NCBI GenBank assembly: GCA_001792895.1
Contig: MARA01000008.1
Coordinates: forward strand, 124,001-188,000
Source: Lentinus brumalis
Lineage: Eukaryota; Basidiomycota; Agaricomycetes; Polyporales; Polyporaceae
Direction: 5' to 3'
DNA length: 64,000 nucleotides
Shown: positions 36,701 to 47,062 of the stretch, one piece after another
Numbering within the stretch: the first letter of the stretch is position 1
Layout of the letters: each line of letters opens with the position of its first letter
Program-made: the position numbers and the translations under genes
Notes under the pieces: generated by a model
What the model was told of the DNA's origin: nothing
The model's database searches: none
What the model saw: only the letters and a program-made list of their open reading frames with translations

Positions 36701-38011
36701 AGTTTGCGTGGCAGATCGCCCGCCTGCAGCGCCGCCAGCAATACCTCCACGGCCGGGGATCGTACTCCGCGCCACCGCCAAGGAAGATGAAGAAGAAGTC
36801 CCGAGCGTGCTATGTACGACGCGCCCCTCTGCGCGCACCTGTGCAGCTGCCGTTTGCCACGGAGGAGCCCCTTGCGCCATGCTCTCCGAAAGAACACACC
36901 CAGATCGCCGAGGAGCAAGCAAACTCGGTCAATATCCGGGCCTTGATTGCGCAGAACCGCGGCGACCCCTCTTTCAACGACTTCCGATCCATGCTCGACG
37001 CTCACATCTTCCAGCGCCTCGAAGCCCTTGCTGGGCGTCCAACCTCTCGCGAGCCCACGACAGAAGAACGGCGGTCAATACGTGTCGAGAAGGATCTGAT
37101 GTGGCTCCACAAAGTAATGCGCGTAAACTGGACATCCTACGACATGCGCCGGGACCAGAGCTCCGTCAACCCTCGGACCCACCCAGACATCATGATGCTC
37201 GCACCGCCAGACTCTTCCCACCCCTACCTCTACGCGCGCATCGTCACTGTCTTCCATGTCAACGCGTTCCGGATAGAAGCCGCCGACACCGAACAACTAG
37301 ACACCCAGCTCTTGCAAGTTCTCTGGATTCGATGGTTGGACCTCGACACCATGCGTCCGGGAGGCTTCGAGCGCATGCGCCCGCATCGCGTGAAGTTTGC
37401 AAGTGCTGGCGACGAGCCTTTCGGTTTCATCTCGCCGGAGCAAGTCCTGCGCGGTGTCCACATCGTACCCGCCCCGCACTACGGCCTCGCTGATACGCCA
37501 TCGCTTCCCCACCGCGTCATTCAGCGCGCAACGACTCGGAGGGATCAAGCAATGGACGAAGACGACTGCGACGATCAGCCGCGAAAAGACGACTTCAAGT
37601 TCTATTACATCGCTATGTAAGTACACGCTATGTCGCTTGAACTGCGCTGATCATGCGTGCCGCAGGTGGAGCGATCGCGACCTGTTCATGCGCTTCCTAG
37701 GCGGCGGTGTTGGACATGAAGAACATCAAGCCGATGATGTGCCCGTGATGGTGGTTGACGAAGACGAGGAGATGGCAGACGAGCCATCCAGACAGGTGGC
37801 AGGGCAGGAGGAAGAGCATGTTGGGTCTGATGAGGAGGAACCGGAAGATGGTGTGGAGGGAGGCGGAGAAGAGGAAGAGGAAGAGGAAGATGGAGCTGAC
37901 CATGAGGACGGCGAGGAGGATGAGGATGAGGAGCCAGATTTGGGTCCCGAGGATGGGGAAGGAGATGCAGAGCTCGACGAGTTCGAGCAGAACGACTACG
38001 CGCCTTACTAA
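33746..38011 (+). CDS. Plavaka transposase (several one-base frame breaks)
   Basis: Transposase of the Plavaka DNA-transposon family. MPTCSECDLEVKNFKLHATSC forms an N-terminal C-x2-C-x9-H-x3-C zinc finger, followed by a basic coiled segment (KRKHREEELERQAKQRR). The conserved core includes FANINIFKCMRWLYNG, LLYSDSTHLASFG, GDGVTRRLFPRIPQYSADYPEK, GFPCPACL and VPDLMHEFELGVWK, with GELEHKRVKRFYALTNK further on. The C-terminal region ends with WSDRDLFMRFLGGGVGHE and a long Glu/Asp tract to the TAA at 38009-38011. About eight short introns are present. Frame is lost near 34161, 34557, 34586 and 34987; three of these are explained by one missing base each. The rest of the gene is coherent, so it is either recently dead or mis-sequenced. 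Confidence 0.85.
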
Positions 38012-38304
38012 CCATTGTATTGGTCTAGGACTCGGTATATACATTGTGCGTCACACTGCGAGCGTGCAACGCCGCATGCGCAACTCCCCGCAACCACTCT
38101 CGTCTCCGCCCACAAGACTCGCGCCCTCCCTGTGCCCAATCGAGTGCACGCGCGAGCGAGCGACACAATCGCTTGCCAGATTCCCAAGCGGAGGACCGTT
38201 GGGAATCGACCGCTGCGATTGGGGTAGTCTTGCGAGCGATTGGGAGCGCGGCCGAGAGGGCGTCAGATCGCCAATCGCCCAATCGGGCACGAGCGAACCG
38301 GGTT

Positions 38305-38314
38305 TTTGCTGATG
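38305..38314 (-). repeat. Plavaka right terminal inverted repeat
   Basis: TTTGCTGATG on the plus strand, the reverse complement of the left repeat, 294 nt beyond the stop codon of the transposase. Confidence 0.65.
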
Positions 38315-38938
38315 GCCCATTGGTGGCAAGCCATTTGCTAGACGAGGTGGGTGGTGGCTAGATTCTATGATACATAGTGCCGCAATCCTCGCTCCATGGG
38401 ACGACGCAGACAACAAGGAATAATTCGCGACGGAGTACGCACCCACTGCGCCCGAGTTCCTGTATCCCAGCTTGATCTCCGGCTGAGATCCCCGATAGTC
38501 ATTCAACCTTGCACGCTTTGGAATAGAGCTAGCATCCACAACACAAAACGACTGCCCAACGTTCAACACCCCATGGTGTGTCAGCAACAGAGCATTGGCT
38601 CGGTGTCGTTCCCAAGCACTCTCCCACTGTCCATCTTGCTCACATCTCTCCGTGACTTGCTATCTAGTGTATGCATCCCGCGGGACGGCGGGACATATAA
38701 AAGCTAAGAGCGAGGTCACAACTCGCGCACCACCGTCCTCGTGCGAGAACTTGCAACATTTCGCCCGGCTCACCCCGCGACGAGGCGCCACACCGACCCG
38801 GCCGCGATCTTGCTCTCCTCATCACCTAGGAGGTGGTAGAGCGTCCGACGGTATACATAGTACGGCACCGGATTGACTCCTTTCTCCGACGTTCATTGGC
38901 TTGAAGCAGCAACTTCCTCCGAATCTCGTGTATCCGAC
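38315..38938. other. spacer between Plavaka end and duplication copy 2
   Basis: No gene recognised. A TATAAAA-like motif occurs at about 38695-38701 (ACATATAAAAGC), about 285 nt upstream of the zinc-finger start codon in copy 2. The sequence matches neither the DNA upstream of copy 1 nor the DNA downstream of copy 2. Confidence 0.4.
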
Positions 38939-38983
38939 CTTCGCCCCCGCCCCGCCTCCGCGCCCCGATCCATCGCCCCGCAC

Positions 38984-40714
38984 ATGCCTGGCGCCTGGCC
39001 TGCAGATACCATGTCGAACCACGCACACCTCGACGGCCACGACCCGAGTACGCTCCATAGATTCCAGCACGCCAATGCCCCCTACTACCTCGCCCACCCC
39101 CAGCCGGGCCTCGAGCCCCTCTCGACCGCCTTCCAGTCGCGCCAGCAGCCGTGGATGCTCAATGTGCACACAAACTACGCCCCCCACCCCGACCGCCCCC
39201 CGCCTTCTACGCGGGCGGCCCGGACGCCCAGATGGTAGGCTACCCCGAGTCCTCCCAGCGCACCCTCCTCCACGACGCGGCGTACGCGAACATGTACGCC
39301 GTCCCCTTCGCCGGTGCGTACCAGGGCTCGTACTCGCCCGCGTCCGCCACCCCCGCCGAGGAGCTGCAGAACGCGCTCGACTCCCACAGCCTCACGCGCA
39401 CCGGCTACCGCGGCGTGCAGAACATGCCCGAGCGCCGCACGAGCTTCAGCATGCCCGAGCAGTACCTCCCCGGCCGCGGCGAGCACCACATGTACAGCCC
39501 AGGCGCGCCAGCCCGCTTCCCCGCCGCGCCCGGCGGCTCGCCCGCGTCGTACCCTGCGCCGCCGCACAACCATGCACACTACGCGCCGCCGTCGCCGTAC
39601 CCGCACCTTTCCTCGTCCGACGCCGCGTCCCTGATCGACGTGCACTCGCCGCGCTCCGCGTCCGCGCCGTACCCCGTCCCGATGCGGCGCGACTCGATGG
39701 ACTCGGTGTCGGTGCCGGACCCGATCAGCCCGTCGTCTGTCCCCGGGCTCGTGTTCGACGAGGGCGACTACGACGACGACTCGGAGAGCAGCCTGCCGTC
39801 CGCCGCGAGCGACGTGCAGCGCCTGCCGTACCGCTCCGCGCACGCGAGCGAGGAGCGCGACTTTGACCACCACCACGCGGGCAGGGAGTGGGCGCGCGCG
39901 GCAGCGTATGAGGCGTCCGCGGTCGGCCTCGACGATGCGGCGCGCCAGGCTGCGCGCAGTCCGGATCCGCAGGGCGACAACGAGCACTCGCCGGTCACGC
40001 CGTCCGAGGGCGGGCACGAGCGTGCGCGGCCGCCGCAGAAGAAGTCGAAGATGCACCAGTGCACGATCTGTCTGAAGATGTTCCCTCGACCGAGCGGGCT
40101 GGCGACGCACATGAACTCGCACTCGGGCGCGAAACGTGAGTACAGTTGGCGCGGTGGATGAGGGCGTTTGCTGACATGCACATTTGGGATTCCCAGCATT
40201 CAAGTGTCCGATACCGACGTGCACGAAGAGCTTCGCGGTGCGCTCGAACGCGAAACGGCACCTGCGCACGCACGGGATCTTCCCGACGTCCGAGCACGGG
40301 AGCACGTCGCCCTCGCAGTTCACGGTCGGGTTCGACACGCCGCTCGTCTCCGAGGTGCACGAGGCGGGCAAGCTGCCGTCGAAGCTGCGGTGGGTGCCGC
40401 CGAGCCTGTCGACGCGCACGAACGTGGACTACCTGCGGGGGGACGCGGCGAGCGACTCGGAGGACGAGTACTACCAGGCGTCGTGCCCGCTGCTGCCGCT
40501 GCCGCTGCCGCCGGTGACGCCGTCGAGTCCGTCGTGGGGCGAGGAGGCGTACGAGGAGCGGAATTCGTACGAGCCTGCGGAGAGCGCGCCGTACATCTCG
40601 AGCCAGGTGAGCAGGCCCGATCCGAACCTGGTTGCGCGTGTGCTCACCATGACGCGACTTCTGCAGTGGCGCTCGCTCCCTGGGCCAGCAATCGCGTCCC
40701 CGACCAGTTTCTGA
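38984..40714 (+). CDS. C2H2 zinc-finger protein, copy 2 (one frame break)
   Basis: Same protein as at 25445 with both zinc fingers intact: exon 1 ends with HQCTICLKMFPRPSGLATHM and two finger histidines. The intron is 40136-40196 and exon 2 opens with finger 2 (FKCPIPTCTKSFAV). The only frame break is a missing base near 39193-39198, where copy 1 reads GACCGCGCCC and this copy reads GACCGCCCCC. Copy 1 in turn lacks a C eleven to twenty bases earlier, so each copy supplies the base the other lacks. From the break onward the frame is open from 39151 to the splice site. Likely a nuclear DNA-binding regulator; no additional domain is recognised, and the TF subfamily is not assignable. Confidence 0.75.
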
Positions 40715-42266
40715 GCTGGCGCCCGAGTGCGAGTGCTTCTTGGTTCGAGCCGTGCCCGTCGCTCTCTCCGTCTTCTTTCTTGCGCCCCCGCCTGCTGCAT
40801 CGCGCCCGCATCTTCCCGCCATCTGACCGTCTCTTCTACGCTACGCCATCTGCCTCGCGTTGCTCTCCTTGCTTGCTCTATTTCTTATTACGGCGACCTC
40901 GAATGGCGGACAGGTGCACGACCACGGCGCGGCCACACGTCGATGCCCACCCCGTCCACGACCACGTCCATGACCATGACACGACACGATCTTGCGAAGA
41001 AGGGGGGTATCGCAATTGGCCCCGTGCCTTCTCGTCCTATCCCCTGCTGTCCAGCGTCCTGCCCGTGCCCCGCGGTCGGATTCATGTCCTTCTCCCTGTT
41101 CCTATCCCTATCCCTATCCTCCTGCGATCTCCCCCATCCGCACACCCATCGATACAGCCCCCCGCAGCGTTGTCCCCACGCCCCGCCTCCCACCTCGCGC
41201 CTCGCTCCTCGCGCCTAGCCGTACGCACCCGTACCCGTATACATATACCATGTAGCTTGAATCAGCATGCTTGCCAGTGAGACACCCCACACCCGCCTGA
41301 GCCTGCGCATCTGTACCAATAGCCACATTGCCTTCGCTCTGCTCTGTCTGTTCTGTTCTGTACGCATACCATACTCCGTGTCCGCATGCACGCGCACCTG
41401 CACCCTCTAGAGTCCCTAATCGCACGAAATACATGTTTCAATAGCCCTAGCCCCTCTCTGTCTGATGCATATGTCCGGCTCGAGTTCGTGCTGTTGGTGC
41501 GTGGGCTTGGGTACCACTAGGCACTAGCACTGACATGGCGCCTGCGTGTGGCTTCTGGCTTCTGGCTCAGACTCGGACTCGGAGCGTCATGAACGAGCTC
41601 CACTGTGTTCACAAGGAGGATGTGGACGACTCGGATACGGGCGCAGATACCGCTAGCCTCTCGCCACGGATAGCGTCCGGCGATGCGGCCCTGCAGGCTG
41701 CAGCGGACTGCAACCGCAACACTTTGCAGAACTCTGAGCCTGTCATTATTGTTAGACTGGTGCGGTGCGAGTCGTGACTGAGCCCGGCACTGACACTGGC
41801 ACTGGCAGGGTGTGGCCGGGAGGGAGCGTCCCAGGCCAGATTAGCCTATACCCTATACGCATCGTCGATGGGTCCATGCTGCACGAGAACCCGAACGCAC
41901 GCTGCGGGAGAACCGTGGGCCTGCCAGAGAACCCAGTACTCAGTACTCAGTGCTCAGTGCTCAGAAGCCACACACGGACACGGGGCGGGAGAAGTACAGT
42001 TGACAAACGGCCTCGTGGTTGGGCGTTGGGCGTTGGGCACGTCATGCATGCACCCATGGCCAGTAATTACTAGTTACTTGTTGGCAACTGCTATCAAACC
42101 CTATCGTCCGCTGCACGCACGACGCATCGTTATCGCGGCCTCCCATCGCTCCCTTGCTGCTGTGGCCTGTAGGCTGTAGCCTGTGGTACACCTTCCCTTC
42201 GATCTGGCCGCTGCGGCTGGGCCTCGACCGCCGTGCGCAATCGCAATCGCAGCCGTCATTTCGCGA

Positions 42267-43482
42267 CTAGCTAGCGACTCGAGGCTGGCTGCTCGTGCTG
42301 GGCCGCCGTCGCCGTCGCGGCGGGCCGTAGATGACGCGGTTCACGAGCCCGAGGGGTATATCGTACAGCTCGAAGATGGCGTCCGGCCGCGCATGCGCGA
42401 GATACGGGTTGCCGGTGCTGTTGCTGTTGCTGCGCCCGGCGGTAGTGGCACTGGGAGGAGGAGGTGCGCTGTGGTTGCGGCCTAAATTAGATGCGGGCTC
42501 GGACGAGGCGTCAACGTTCTCGTCACGGGCGGCAGGCGGAAGATGCGCCTTGGAATCTGTGGCGCAGAAGCCGTTCCCAGGCGTGTTAGCACTCGTGTAT
42601 AGTTATAGTTAGTTGCCAGGGCCCGGGAGCTGGGAGCTGGGAGAGGGAAGAGGGAGGGAAGAGCTGGGCTTTGATCCCGCGGCTCGCTGGGGATGGTGTG
42701 ATGTGGGACGGTGGGAAGGTGGGACGGGAAGACAGTAGGGGAGTGGCTAGAAGGACGACGGGCGGATGGACGGACGGACACACTGAACTCACCCGTTATC
42801 GTGCGCATGTCGGAGAAGGCGGGCGTGCCGGCGAGGGCGAGGGCAAAGTACGTGAAGTAGGTGAGCAGCACGAGGACCATCCCGTATGCCGGGATCAGGA
42901 GCGACCATTCCCTGCGGCGGGACGGCGACACACAGCGAGTGCGAGTCAGCAAAACCACACAACGCCGGCGGGAGCGACGGGTGTGTGGATCGGTCGATTG
43001 GCGGTACGCGAGCGCGGGCGTTGCGCGATGCACGGTGGAACGGTGCGTGATGGCCCGGCGGAGATTGACGGCCTGGCGTGAGCGGACGGACGGCAGTAAT
43101 ACGCTGGAGTGCGCACGCACCGGTTCGGGTACCACGATACGCCCAGGGCGAGGATGCGCTCGTCGGGGAGGAAGGCCCAGAGGAGGTAGAGCACGAAGAG
43201 GAGGTACGTCGAGGTCCAGGCGACGAAGCCGTAGAACTCGGGGGCGCGGCTGCGGGAGTCGGCCGGGTGGAGAGGCGGGTACGGGGCGAGAGGCGAGGTC
43301 GGGGAGGTCGGTGCGTCGGGCTCCCTCTCGGAGACGAACGCCTCCGAGCCTGAGCCTGAGCCCGTGTCCGAGCCGTCTCCCGCGCCCGAGTCCGAGCGTG
43401 CATAGGGTCCCATGGCCCTGCTGGCCTCGGATGCGGATGGCTCGGCGTCGGAGTGCAGGGACGGCACGCCCGTCTTGCGCAT
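42267..43482 (-). CDS. GPI19: PIG-P / GPI19, copy 2
   Basis: Three exons (43482-43121, 42911-42793, 42556-42267) give 256 residues, with the same intron positions and phases as copy 1. Both membrane helices and ELYDIPLGLVNRVIY are preserved. It differs by about ten extra residues, including an Arg-rich insertion (PPRRRRR) just after the conserved C-terminal motif and extra residues in the linker. Exonic indels are all multiples of three, which suggests that selection, or at least recent origin, has kept the frame. In cells it would act in the GPI-GlcNAc transferase complex at the ER membrane. Confidence 0.92.
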
Positions 43483-44026
43483 GCTGCTGCCCGTCACGGT
43501 GCTCTGGAGTCTGGCAGCTTGAGGTCTGCTAGTGGCTGGCGATAGCAAACAGGGAGGGCATCAGTCATCCGCAGGACGGTGCCAGTGTGGTGGGAGTCGC
43601 GCCCCAAGTCCGAGGCCGCCTATCTGCGGAGGCTTTCTGCCGTCTGCGGGCGATCTGGCCCGGGGGAGCGGGGACGAAGGCTAAACTCACTCCGGTGGGA
43701 TTTCCGAGCCGTCGCGAGGGTGCCGGGCCCAATGGGCGGACGGATGGCTGGGTGCGAACTTGCTGGGCTGGGTGCTTGTCGCGAAGTCGCGATGGTCCGA
43801 CCGGCCGAGCTTCGAGCGGTTTTCTTCCCTGCGAAGTGCAGATACGGGGACGCCCTGGCCCCTGGGCTTGTGCTCTGGGATGCGTCTGGGTGGCTACACG
43901 TAAGGTGAGGGTAAGCGATAAGTAGCGCGTGCGGTTTGCGGACGACACAGCACACACGCGCCACCGTGACTGTGACGATCGGCTTTGATCGTGACACCGC
44001 GTTGTGGAGCGGGTCTGTTTGTTTCG

Positions 44027-45293
44027 TTCAACCACCCTCCCGTTCTGGGCTATCGCGTTCGCAGCGTGCTACTAGTGCTTCTCCTGGTGCGTTTACCGTC
44101 CGGTCGTGCGATTTTAAGATGACCGAGCGGTTGCTCTCCTGCAGACAGTGATTTTTCTTGTGGCAGGTTCACCTGCCAAAGTTTGGTGGCTACGTACCGA
44201 AGACCGGACGTCTTGCGCGTGCACTGTGTCGGTTGCAAATTCATACAGGTGAGGTGCAATCGATGTCTTGGTTTCCTTGAAGTGGCATTGTGCATCGCGC
44301 CGGCTCTCCGCCGTGGCAGCTAGAATCGCCGGCTACCACTGCTGAGGATCGTCTCTGTGCAATGCGTCGAGTTCTGTCAGGTTGACGATGATCACCCGTT
44401 CCTCGATGAACCCTGAAACAAGGTTGGGGTGTCATGAACGTCGACAGTATCACATGGGAGAGCGTTGGAATATTTTTTGCAGACGATGTTACTGTTGAGT
44501 TCTGACATGGCACCCGCTCTTGCCCCCTTCAGCGATTTCTGGTGGCTGAGTCTGCTATGGTGCGCCGAACAGAGGCTTCAGAATCATTTTGTCAGTTATG
44601 AGACTCCTGGTGGCTCTATTGCGGATTTTCCGTCGAAAAGTGATCTTCAATCGGGAGAGCTGTATGTTGAAGCTGCCCCGATAGATAGAGGATCGTCCGG
44701 TGCATGCAAGTCATCAGATGCCTCGCGCTCACAACATGCTGCTGGCATGTCCGGGATGCGCACTTCCTGGCTAAGTATGTGGCGTACTGGTTCGTTGGAA
44801 GGCAGCATCGATGTGGCCTCAGGGACGTTCTGTGGGTTATGACCCCAGCCTGTGCGACGATCTGTGACCACTACACTTGGCCATGAAAGCAGCCTTCCTA
44901 CGGACGGCCCCATCGATGCTGTTGCGTTGCGTGCAAATTGGAGGCTCTGTGTAATCTGAGCGCTTCCAATTGTAGTCAATACTATTGAGGAGATCCTTGT
45001 GATTTTCACTTCTTCCTCCCGCGCCCGTATGTGTCCACGAAATACTGCCGTGTTTACGTATCATGTTCATACACTCAGACATCGTTCAGCGAAGGTCGTT
45101 GTGTACGCGCCTCCCGGGATGGTCATGACGCATAGGCTGAGTACGTGGGAACCACTTGTGTCAAGTCATGCTCAAGCCACGAATACTCCTTTGATAATTC
45201 GCCGAATGACATCCGTCGACCCCATATCGTCTTCGATACGTCACTCACTCGTATCTTTACATCATAGAACAAGAGCTAGCACATCCCAGGACA
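44027..45293. other. intergenic, nothing recognised
   Basis: Unique sequence after the duplication. Open frames are short and carry no motif I recognise. Confidence 0.45.
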
Positions 45294-46432
45294 ATGGCTA
45301 CCCCCCTCAGAAGTCAGAAAGTCGCATTGCGCAAAGCCATGCGAGGTCTTCTAGCCAACCTCTCTACGGACGAGATACAGGCACAGTGTATGCAGGCCCA
45401 ATTTCTCCGATGCCATCTGCGGACGCATTAGTCATTCACCCTTTTACCTCAGCGCACCAGATAACGCGTACGCTCCTCACTCTTCCGGAATTCCAGCAGA
45501 GCAAGAACGTCAGCTGTTTCCTCAGCATGCCCGCGGGAGAAGTAGACACTGCGGCTGTCGTGTCTGCCATCATCGCCTCAGGTTCGCTGATATGTCGTTA
45601 TTCATTGTCCGTTCGCATCAATTGCGCACTCACGGCTTGCGGCGGGCCACGCAGGGAAGAACCTCTACGTGCCCAAGACGACCGATAAGGAGCACGGCAT
45701 CATGGACTTTTTCCGCATCTTTGGCGAAGACGACCTTCGTGCGCTGCCCAGAGGGCTCTGGGGATCCGGGAACCCGAGCCAGAATACATGGGGACGCAGC
45801 GGCCCACCGGTCAGTCGCTCTCCGCCGCTATCCGTTCCGCCCGGAGCAGCCGCTGAATCTCCCACCTTGCTTTTCTTTTTCTGGGTCGTGCTTCTCGGCG
45901 TACTGCGTGAAGCGTTAAGCGGCAGCAGCGAACTGCTCGATTTGATCGTGATGCCAGGTGCGTGGTGCGCCCCGCAGTCCCGCGTTTTCCCAGCGCACTA
46001 GCCCCGCCCCCACGCGAAGGCGATCTTCCCACCGATGTTTCCTGTTCGCGTTTTCTACGCTTGGCTGACTTGGGATGGCATGACGCACTACTGGACTGCA
46101 GGGGTCGCGTTTGATCGATCATTATCGCGACTGGGGTACGGCAAGGGGTACTACGACCGCTTCCTCGCGTCGTACTCCGCGATGCTGCAAGGCAGGCAGG
46201 GATTGCGGCCGAGACTAGGTGAATTCCAAATCGCGACAGCTATCTACGTGGTGTGGACTGTTGCTGATCGCGGGCATAACCTCCTCCCCTCTCCCCTCCC
46301 CTCTCCCCTCCCCTCTCCCCTGCAGTTGCGGTTGCATTACGCGAGCAAATCCTCGAGGCGGGACAGGTTCCGGTCGGAGAGACGGATTGGAAGGTGGACG
46401 TAATCGTTGGGCCAGATGGGATCGTATCCTAA
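45294..46432 (+). CDS. FAU1: 5-formyltetrahydrofolate cyclo-ligase
   Basis: ATP-dependent conversion of 5-formyl-THF to 5,10-methenyl-THF in one-carbon folate metabolism. Exon 1 (45294-45387) encodes MATPLRSQKVALRKAMRGLL. Exon 2 (45453-45581) has LPEFQQSKNVSCFLSMPAGEVDT, the substrate-binding strand region. Exon 3 from 45655 gives GKNLYVPKTTDKEHGIMDFF. A short exon encodes ELLDLIVMPG, followed by VAFDRSLSRLGYGKGYYDRFL, the family's ATP/phosphate-binding signature. The last exon reads VAVALREQILEAGQVPVGETDW and ends DGIVS. In exon 3 a single G seems missing near 45760-45763, because the expected GIREPEPEY follows in another frame. The last intron carries a CCCCTCTCCCCTCC minisatellite as its pyrimidine tract. 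Confidence 0.88.
46281..46322 (+). repeat. pyrimidine minisatellite at a 3' splice site
   Basis: Tandem CTCCCCTCTCCC-type units (unit about 11 nt, about four copies) run directly into the TGCAG acceptor of the last intron of the cyclo-ligase gene, so they serve as its polypyrimidine tract. Confidence 0.7.
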
Positions 46433-47062
46433 ATGCAGAACATCAATGCATGCAGCCGTTCGGGGCAGGCGCTGCCACGCCCGCTGCTATCAAGAAGCGC
46501 GAAGCTGAGAACCTCGTACAGCATACCGAGGAAACGCCGGCGGGCCACGACATATCGATTGTGGCGTGCGCAGGCAGGCCATGGGTGTGACGGCGAGGGC
46601 GAGGGAAGACGAGCGGAATGCCAGGCCGTGGGTGTGTGTGGCCAGTGGCCACGGACGACAGTCGATGTGGTGCCGCCTGCACCCGCGGCGCAGCGTAGGT
46701 TCAGGTGCACGGTGGGAGGGCTACTGGATCAGGCCTCCGGTCTGCCATTGGTGTGCGGACGCACGATCGTGAGCAGGCACATGCGAGCGGTGGTTTGTGA
46801 CGGGTGCACGCGCGACGCACCTTCTGGTACGGTTCCTCTGGCACTGGGCGGTTCGGCACGTGCGTAGGGGAGAACAAGAGACGCATGACCCTGTGGAGGG
46901 CCACAGTCAGTGCTGCTGCATCGTGCATGCACAGGCGCATACTGACCCCGATGACTTCCGTCGCGGCACGATCAGTACCCTGTACGTTCGTCCCTTGGGC
47001 AGCTGGTTGTCATCTGGAGGGTTTGCATTCAGCACGGGCTGTCAGCGGTTGTCGGACAAGGA
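46433..47062. other. intergenic between convergent genes, nothing recognised
   Basis: Terminal region shared by the cyclo-ligase (plus) and RAD51C-like (minus) genes. No motif recognised. Confidence 0.45.

Larger units (their letters stand above)
30444..38314. mobile_element. Plavaka DNA transposon, about 7.9 kb
   Basis: The element is delimited by a 10-bp terminal inverted repeat, CATCAGCAAA at 30444-30453 and its complement TTTGCTGATG at 38305-38314. The sequence resembles CACTA-type ends. Inside are a DUF6698 gene (minus) and a Plavaka transposase gene (plus), transcribed divergently from a shared 0.5-kb spacer. Subterminal DNA on both sides is rich in short AATCG, TCGC and CGAGCG motifs (30530-30660 and 38140-38300). 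The left terminus coincides with the end of homology of the 5-kb duplication. No convincing target-site duplication was found, consistent with rearrangement at one end. Confidence 0.75.
38939..44026. repeat. segmental duplication, copy 2
   Basis: Direct-orientation counterpart of 25399-30441. It lacks the DNA upstream of copy 1's zinc-finger gene and continues past its right edge into unrelated sequence (TTCAACCACCCTCCC). Differences from copy 1 include a 15-nt in-frame insertion in PIG-P, altered CAGTACT microsatellite length near 41937-41962, and many small indels in introns and spacers. Confidence 0.95.

Noticed and set aside
37680..38011. Separate acidic protein gene after the Plavaka transposase
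   Set aside because: The Glu/Asp tract follows an intron and the family's typical C-terminal WSDRDLFMRFLGGGVGH block, so it is the end of the transposase.
39175..40419. 414-codon minus-strand open frame in copy 2
   Set aside because: Antisense shadow of the C2H2 gene running across its intron; no domain and extreme Arg bias.
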